Positions 57,201 to 64,000 of a stretch of DNA of 64,000 bases are shown here, one piece after another. The DNA comes from Puccinia triticina (lineage: Eukaryota; Basidiomycota; Pucciniomycetes; Pucciniales; Pucciniaceae). Every line of letters begins with the position of its first letter. The first letter of the stretch is position 1. The notes beneath the pieces are model-generated. The model did no database searches and was not told the DNA's origin. It saw nothing but the letters and a program-made list of their open reading frames with translations. Both the position numbers and the translations under genes were made by a program. The stretch covers positions 1,240,001 through 1,304,000 of the forward strand of contig NC_070566.1 in the NCBI RefSeq assembly GCF_026914185.1, given 5' to 3'.

Positions 57201-57580
57201 CATTCACTCCAAAGCAGCAGCACAAAGGAAATTGCTTGGTCAAATTTTACCATTGCAAGATCCAACGTTTCGGTGAGATTCAAGTCATATTCCAATCAAC
57301 ACAAACTCCGGGCAAGACCTGGCTGGCGGTCATGCCATTCAAAGAGCTACAAAGGAGCGAAGATCCGTACGGTGATTACCCGGATCTCAACTGTCGAATG
57401 GTGAAGGCGGAGCATGAGGTCACAGCAGTCATAGAAAGGGATCACATCATCGGCCACGTCGCGATCATGCGGCATTCTGCCGGCACCTTCGGATTTCCCG
57501 GGGAAACAATCAGCGCTCTGGGCTTACGAACCGCGGTAAGTGGGGGCTCTCACTTCGGATGCGAAATGTTGGTGCGTTAG
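54250..57580 (+). CDS. Plavaka-type (CACTA superfamily) transposase, multi-exon
   Basis: Exon 1 (54250-54456) codes a Cys/His segment (HVCLCERHGCNKTQ) like the N-terminal zinc motif of this family and ends at GTGAGT. A second exon probably starts after CAG at 54539. The main exon runs to 56859, and a 68-nt intron (56860-56927) leads to a last exon ending at TAG 57580. Core blocks: CCKKCFALY zinc pair, SLYLDWFSPGG (first Asp), MFLFGIIPGPKEP, PLIADLPAIRKTNGF (second Asp) followed by CSLC, then SIEMMHALVLGDLKDH. In that last block the family's usual D-x-MH aspartate is Glu. The C-terminus has GHVAIM and GTFGFPGE. An in-frame TGA at 54753-54755, between KIWSAKN and ITINPTSIL, would truncate it unless it lies in an intron. 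Possible source of activity for the CACTG-tipped unit next door. Confidence 0.75.
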
Positions 57581-58045
57581 CTGATTGGGGGTGTTTGGAC
57601 TGTCCTACAAATCTGTAGGGATGGGAAAGCCTGGTGGATGATTGAGCATACCTGTAATCAAAGGGAAGGTGGGGCACATCGCAGAATGTGGCTGACACTA
57701 GGGCCAGGTTACTGTGTGTGGAGCCTTGCGGAGCGTTTGAACACATCCCTTTATGTGGTACCCCGACGAATTGAAAGAAAGGCCACGGTTTTGTTGGAGG
57801 TGGAGATCACTGTGCTTGATTCGTGTCTGAATTGTGTCTGAATTTGCTCATGAGTGGTGATTCAGACTCACTTCCCACCTACTTTGTCGATTCTTGTCCC
57901 CCGACGTTGCCCCTCAGATATCCCTTGGCAGTAGACTTTCCTATTTCCATGGTCACCAGTACCACTTCATCGATCTTTTCTGCCACAATATCTTTGAACC
58001 TGCCTGCGCGCTTGATCACCAGAGTGCCCAACATCACGGTCTGCA
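57581..58045. other. intergenic between transposase and companion gene
   Basis: No supported gene. Likely the promoter of the gene starting at 58046. Confidence 0.4.
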
Positions 58046-59751
58046 ATGACATCAAATCCTCCTACTTCTTTACCGCCGCCAGGCAACGAGGGCGACGCTG
58101 CCCCTGCTCCAGGCAGAGACCAGAAATGGATCGCCACGTTAGTGGATAAACTGGTCCCTGTGTTTCAAGCCCAGAGTGGAACTTCATCTGCTGAAGCGGC
58201 AATGCAGACCAATTCTCAAGGCAAGACTGTTGATTCTACAACTTTGAACGGGTCATTTCTCTGCCACTGACTCATTTATTCTATATAGGTCAGCCTTCCA
58301 GCGGACAAGCTCCGGGGCCATTACAGCTGGATGCCGCAGCGGAGCTGAGCCCCAAATTTGTTGTTGGGCAAGCTAGGTCAGCTCGCAATCAAGCAGAAGA
58401 GACGGAGGGGGCGCGCCGATGTGGACGGGGAGCAAGGGTGATAGCGCAGAAGGGAGCCCTCGCCGAGCACTACGACAAGTATTCTCGCGGTATCCACGGC
58501 TTTGTCAAATTCTTTCTGGGCCATCCCGACAAGCCACAAGAATACCCTCGCGCTCCCACGGAGCAGGAACTCAGTGATCAATATTGGGTCGAAAAGCGCA
58601 GCGCAGCCATTCTTGAACAGCTTGAAAGAGTCCGTGTCGCTCTGGAGGGAAAACCCGCCACTGAAGTCAACTACTACGTTTCCGTTGCCGAAAAGGAAAT
58701 TCGCCAAAACATCGTCTTACCATCATTCACTCCAGCTGCCCAGAAAGCTTCTGCAAAGGGCTGTAAATCTATTAGCTCTCAAACCAAAGCAGATGTGGAG
58801 CGCGCGTTTGCATTGGCGGGCATCTCAAGAGTGACCTTCCAGTGGGGATCCGACCGCAGCTCTGCATGGAACTCGGCAGTGGTTGAGATCATGGCCTCGA
58901 AGTCTGTTGAATGGATGCGACGAACCACATCAATCACTGAGGAGCAAGCCGGTCAAGCTCCTGCGATTATACACCGTTGGCTCCAGACAAAGTTGCGCGA
59001 GATTCTTGAGTTTCAGGACATGGAAGTTGTGGCTTACGACCGTTTGAAAAACCAGAAGGCCACTAAGGAGCAATATACTTTCTGGCAGAAGAGGGTAAGT
59101 GCTGTGATGCAACATTAATCCCGTGTGACCAGAATACGTGTGCTGACTACAATGGTCGATTTTATAAACGGGCTCTTCTTTGGCCAGATCAAGGACAACA
59201 GATGCGCGATTGTTGATAAAGTATTCAAGACTAACATTGCACTCGCAAGCATTGTTGAGAATAAGGCCTGTGGCTCGGATATCAAAGACGGCCCCGCCAA
59301 CGCTCTCCCGGTCACCCAAATCCCTGACTGGCGCAGTGACGAACTCACCACAATCTTACATTGTCTTGACAAAATGGTCATCGCCAGAGGACAACACCAC
59401 AAGACGGTCGCGGCCAACGAAAAGCTATATGGTCGCTCAAAACGCAACTTCAAGAGAACGAAAGGAATAATCGGCGTCCCTCGTGGTCTTCCCCTTGACG
59501 CTTACAGCAAGACGTACTGGGGTCAGCTTACTTCCTTCAAGCGGGATACTATATCACAAGTCCCACCAATTGGTCTAGATGTCATCGCGCAAAAGATGCA
59601 GAAGAGCTGCATGCAACCCGCCGGAAACTCGGGGTCTGGGATGCCAGGTCCGTCTCTCAATCAGCCCAGCGGATCCAACACTCTCACAGGTGAGGCCAAT
59701 CACGGGCCATCTGATTCCGCGGCGGCGGGTGCCATGCACGTCGATTGTTGA
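58046..59751 (+). CDS. unrecognised three-exon companion gene, 514 aa
   Basis: Exons 58046-58220, 58289-59094 and 59188-59751 total exactly 515 codons including the stop. Intron 1 (68 nt) uses a GC donor (CAAG-GCAAGA, acceptor TATAG). Intron 2 (93 nt) is GTAAGT...CCAG. The N-terminus is Pro/Gly/Ala-rich with an amphipathic helix (KWIATLVDKLVPVFQAQ). The middle is helical and charged (EQLERVRVALEG, ADVERAFALAGISRVTFQWG). The C-terminus has a conserved-looking LPVTQIPDW and a basic GRSKRNFKRTKGIIGVPRG, then a Gly/Ser tail. No known domain. It is intact and follows the Plavaka-type transposase on the same strand, so a TnpA-like helper that binds subterminal sites is one hypothesis. A family of rust host genes is the alternative. 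Confidence 0.7.
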
Positions 59752-60127
59752 ATGTACCTAGCGACCGGACTCGGCTTGCACATTAACTTTCTTCTCACGG
59801 ATTCAGTCTCCCTCTCCCATGACAACCCCACTCTGTTCCTAGTTTGTGCAAGAACATCACACCGTGTTGTGGCACAAGATGTTGATGTCTCTTGTGCTTT
59901 GTTTCTGCTTGGCGCAATATACATTTGCCTGCCAATGCAAGTATGGCTTCGTTAGGTGGTGTATCGCTTCCACACTTCCTGCACACTGAGATGTGAATTA
60001 GACCTTACAAAGGCTGTGAGCACTATCGTCAGTAGTATTTCACCCTCACAGAGATGTTCCAAACGCTGTGAGGTAGTGCCCATGCTGAGATGTGTGTCAA
60101 CACTGCCTACTAACATGGCGGCAAAAC

Positions 60128-60165
60128 TGTCCACCGCAACGTTTGGCCGAACATGAGGGTGGACA
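60128..60165. repeat. 38-bp dispersed palindrome, copy P3
   Basis: TGTCCACC arm, TTTGGCCGAAC centre, GGTGGACA arm, 376 bp after the companion gene. Confidence 0.8.
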
Positions 60166-60418
60166 CAATCAGACTACAAGTCGTTCTTGTTGTCATGCCC
60201 AGTTGTCATTCTTGGGGAAGCTCCATTCAAATCATACTCAAGAAGCGTCCCCAAGAAGGCCTGCTGAAGGACTGTCTGTATTAGTGGGCATCATGTGCCC
60301 CCTGTATTTGGATCGTTACACTCGTGGGGCCCATGATTGTAGCGGCAGAACTGACACAGACTTGTGACCTTGGACACATGTAGCACACCACAGCAAAATT
60401 TCATCAGGCACCCATCGG

Positions 60419-60456
60419 TGTCCACCCTGACGTTCGGCCGAACTTCAGGGTGGACA
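60419..60456. repeat. 38-bp dispersed palindrome, copy P4
   Basis: The best-preserved copy: TGTCCACCCTGA arm, CGTTCGGCCGAAC centre, TTCAGGGTGGACA arm. Confidence 0.85.
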
Positions 60457-61356
60457 TACATAGCCGTAGAGAGCCCGATGGCCCAACCAAAGGCCCGCCC
60501 GCACTACCCACCCCACTGTACAAATCCGCCTGTCATTGACAGGGCTTCCCGCGTGATCTTCGGATGCACTTTCCCAGAGGATGGAGTCTAATTACACCAC
60601 CATCCAGATTGATTTGCAGTTGCGTTTCACCGCCGGAACCGCATCCACCAACATACATCCTTGTATTCCACTTGGATTTCAGCTCAGGAGACCGTGCACA
60701 TTTATCACCCACTTCACCTGAGCGGCTGCGCAGGGTGAGCCCATGTGTTCCGCTCGGCGGGCTCAAATGCCTTTGGCCAGACAATATCGCAGTTCACTAC
60801 ATATAACACAGTCAGACACCATGCTGCCCAGTGAACCCTCTTCCATAGTAGTGACCACTATCACTGCCTTCGCAACGCGCAAGACAATAGACGAACAATA
60901 AACACCGTTAGACAAACTAAGTCGCATGCCTGCTTCAGCCACACATCAGCATCTTCCACTATATGAGAAAGGACCCTCATTTGCTGAACATAATGCTGCC
61001 ATCAGCCACATGCATTTGGCTCATGGTCTAACTGCACGTTGTCTTGCACTATCTGGATTACGTCAGGTCCCGGGCACAATTGCAAAATTCATCACAAAGG
61101 ACTCTGGTCATGAACAGCACCAAGGCTTGGGTCCCGATAGGGGTAAGCCATATAAACCAGCCCACATTCCCCTCGAGTTCCTCTCCTCCCACTTGTCCCC
61201 AAATCCACTCCGCATTGACCTTTGCGCTGAATGAGAATACCTCATGTCTCATCCAGGTTCTCCCCGCGACGATCCCGCAACCAATGACTCCGGTTGCTTG
61301 ACGTAAACCGAATCCTCAGGGACCACACCACCCCCCAGTGAGTTTGCCTGGTCATC
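60457..61356. other. no firm gene; possible 5' exons of the gene at 61357
   Basis: Frames at 60926-61234 and 61044-61301 are weak. An acceptor-like TTTCCAG at about 61392-61398 suggests that coding begins in an upstream exon that I cannot place. Confidence 0.3.
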
Positions 61357-64000
61357 GTGCCAAACCCGCAGTGTCGAATTGAGCCAAATTTCATATTTCC
61401 AGCCCAACAGGATCTCAAGCAGAACAACATCACTCGGTCAATCCCAGCGCCTTCCCTTCAAGCATTCCTAATTCAACATCAATCCTCCTCGTCCGCAGCC
61501 TCACTTGATCCGGAGGAATCTGTCCTTCCCACGGAGATACAGGAGATCACACCAGAAGAATTTGCTTGTTCAATTGATGCCGCCGCCCGATCAGCAGCCC
61601 ATATCCTAGCGCTCAAGCTTCCCCGTCACTGTAAACGAAAGGCTGAGGAGCTGGCTGACTCCTTAATGAGCAGCAGACGGAGTAAGTATCTAACCAATTC
61701 ATCAACCTCACCGCCGATCATGTTTATTCACAGCCCACTGGCTCCTTCCTACCACCAGCATGGGAGGAAACCGGTGCTCTCCCCGACGCAGACGATATCA
61801 AGATTACCAACCCTACCGATCCTTCACCCTCGACGTCTCGCCCAGTCAAGAAGTCACGCAAGCGTGTGACTCGCAGTCGAACAAAAAAACCCTCAACTGC
61901 CAGAGCGGTGGATCTGCTGATCAAGAACCCCGACAATCCCGCGCCGTCTCCACAACAAGCCCAGGGCTCAGTTCCCACCACCGACACCGGCCTGTCCACC
62001 GGCCCTTCAAATGACAACCCATCTGCCAGTACAGCAGATCTACAGTCGCCCACCCTCAACACTCAAGCCGCTGAGCCAATGGATATAAACCCCTGGGACC
62101 CCATTCCTGATGAATCACTCCAGGGCATCGGTCCCCTTCAGTCATCGACCAATCCGCCACCTCCTCATGTTTGCACGGCAGACTCCAACCGTTCCCCCGA
62201 CACCTCCGCGCCGAACAATCCAGCGCACAGCCTTCATCAGACAGTACCCGATGATCCCCCCGGGTCTGGGGCTGCCAGACCCAAATCGCCAAATCTCTTC
62301 ACGCCTGCGAGTCCTACCGGCCCTGCTCAAGCCTCATCTGCAACCAAAGAACAGCCATCGACCACGTCAGAGAGCCACACTGCAAACAGCGAGCCAGCCC
62401 GGTCATCTGCAAGCCCTCACCCCGTCAAGCTGACCATTATCAAATCTGACCCCATCCGCGCGCAGGTATTCAGCATTCACCAGCAGTTCACCGGCTCCAA
62501 ACCATCCTGGTCAAAATATCAGACCACCTGGCAGTCGCTGGTTCCGTTGCTCCAGAATCGCGCACATATGATGGCCCCACCAGCTCCACCTACGCAGAAA
62601 TTCCATTTCCAACGCACAGGTGGTTCATATGGCGGATGGGTACAAACTATCACCGAACTTGGTAAGCACCTTGCTTTAATAAAACCGTTACTTGCTAACT
62701 AACATTATGTTTCCCAGCGGACGGGTTCTTAGCGCCATGTGCCAGCAAGCAGTGGTATTGCCCCGACCTCATCGACTTCCCCAAGCTCTCTAGCTTTGGG
62801 GACAAGACTAATGACCTCTGACCCGGGTCATTCATCCCAACACTCACCAAAACTCCCCATCCGGAATCAACAATTGTCCGCGGCCTCTTTCGGCTCCTCA
62901 ACCCTCCCCGCCGCTTGCACACTGACTGGGCAAGGCTCGTTGCCGCTTCTGTCGAATTCATGGCAGACACCACATTCCGACCACCAAAAATCAGTTCATC
63001 TCAAGAAAATGATCATGTTGCTCAAGGTGTCGCGACCCTTGCATATCTCGATGCCGTTAAGAACTCGTCCCCCGCCTTTGACCCTCCAAACCCAACTGGT
63101 GACCCTTCCGACGTCTCCGCGCAACGTTTACACTCCGTCGACGTGATCCACGAATTTCGGAATGTTGTCATCGATGTTATGATGGCGTACATCATCCTTC
63201 AGACCCACTACCTGAGTGATGCACCTTTGACACCTGCTCAGAAAAAAGCAAACACCCGAAGCAATCAGCCATCTGTCAATGACACGATGACTCCGGTCCA
63301 GAAGGCTCCTTCAGACCTAGCCAATCCCACAGCCCACGCACAACACTGGGTCGCTACGCTAACCATAGCGGTTAGCGTAGCGTAGCGCAGCGCGAATGCG
63401 CTATTTTTTAGCGTAGCGTTAGCGCAATTGCACGCATATGCGCTAACGCTACGCGCACGCGGTGCGCAGCTATTTTAGCTGATAGCGTAGCGTTAGCGCA
63501 GATGCGCGCAATTGCGCTAACGCTACGCATGCAGGGCGCAAAAGAGCGCGCGCTACGCTGCGCTACAGCGCCTTTAGCGGGAAAAAAGGGCTTTTTTTCG
63601 CTAAAAGCGCTGTAGCGCAGCGCAGCGTAGCGTAGCGACTGTAGCGGCGCGCTAACGCTAACGAAGAATTGGCGCGCTGTTAGCGCCGCTGAAAATTAGC
63701 GCAGTGTAGCGGCGCTAACAGCGCGCTAACGCTATGCAAAATAGATGGGCGCTTTTTGCCGCTACGCTAACGCGTAGCGTAGCGTAGCGACCCAGTGTTG
63801 CCACGCAGCACATCACCTTCAAAATTACCAACGCAAACAGAATTTCCAGCCGCTTGTGTATTTTGTCCTTGCTGGAGTCCGCGGGCTGTTTGTCACTTCA
63901 AGAGACCACCGAGTTGCTGGAATCTTGACTTGTATGTCGTTCATCCAGGCAATGTCCGTCATCAGACAGCACTCGACAACACCACACACGCCTGAAGAAT
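61357..64000 (+). pseudogene. unrecognised multi-exon gene with three lesions
   Basis: Segment 1 to 61681 (IQEITPEEFACSIDAAARSA) ends at GTAAGT. Segment 2 (61734 to about 62661) is Ser/Pro/Thr-rich with a basic patch (KKSRKRVTRSRTKK) and ends QTITEL before GTAAGC. Segment 3 starts at 62718 (ADGFLAPCASKQWYCPDLI). Lesions: the first splice leaves segment 2 one frame off its clearly coding frame; TGA at 62819-62821 interrupts segment 3; and a MITE (63341-63800) sits in the exon. Skipping the MITE and one duplication copy, the frame runs on from NPTAHA into AAHHLQNYQRKQNFQPLVYF and is open to about the window edge. No domain recognised. Confidence 0.55.
63341..63800. mobile_element. 460-bp MITE filled with GCGTAGCG palindromes
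   Basis: Tips CAACACTGGGTCGCTACGCT and its inverse ending GACCCAGTGTTG. CCACGCA lies on both sides (63334-63340 and 63801-63807), a 7-bp target duplication. The interior is dense TAGCGTTAGCGC-type inverted words. It interrupts a coding exon. Confidence 0.8.

Overview
The window looks like a repeat-rich chromosome segment of a basidiomycete fungus, most likely a rust (Pucciniales, Puccinia-like). The supporting evidence is indirect: genes with many short GT-AG introns of about 60-70 nt, a copia Gag with a C-x-KG-x-HNP zinc knuckle, a Plavaka-type CACTA transposase, a rust-style hAT transposase, a FAR1-type MULE fragment and a Ty3 element. No rRNA, tRNA or CRISPR was recognised. The species call is inference.

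Layout. 1-5.4 kb: the 5' half of a Ty1/copia element on the minus strand (open Gag-protease), short tandem repeats and a MULE transposase stub. 5.5-9.0 kb: two convergent multi-exon genes, an SNF2-type helicase (+) and an unrecognised 347-aa gene (-). 9.45-52.64 kb: a 43,188-bp unit with terminal inverted repeats of 1.6 and 1.9 kb, CACTG...CAGTG tips and a 3-bp target duplication CCA. 52.7-60.5 kb: a Plavaka/CACTA-type transposase gene and an intact 514-aa three-exon companion gene. 61-64 kb: a third multi-exon gene, now broken by a frameshift, a stop and a MITE.

Inside the 43-kb unit are nested insertions whose ends and target duplications can be read. They are an almost intact 10.9-kb Ty3 retrotransposon with 890-bp LTRs that look identical, a -1 frameshift site and a spliced antisense gene; a 4.4-kb hAT element carrying a dead transposase; two solo LTRs; two short hAT-like elements carrying palindromic arrays; and several MITEs. 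The rest is satellite DNA. Nearly every array here, and both long TIRs, is built from monomers that contain a short hairpin, although the families are unrelated in sequence.

Working model (inference). The 43-kb unit is a non-autonomous, foldback-like member of the CACTA superfamily. It sits beside a Plavaka-type CACTA transposase gene that could act on such ends. That transposase and its companion gene lie between pairs of a dispersed 38-bp palindrome (two copies left of the 43-kb unit, two right of the gene pair). The palindromes could be subterminal binding sites of an older element of about 8 kb into which the 43-kb unit inserted.
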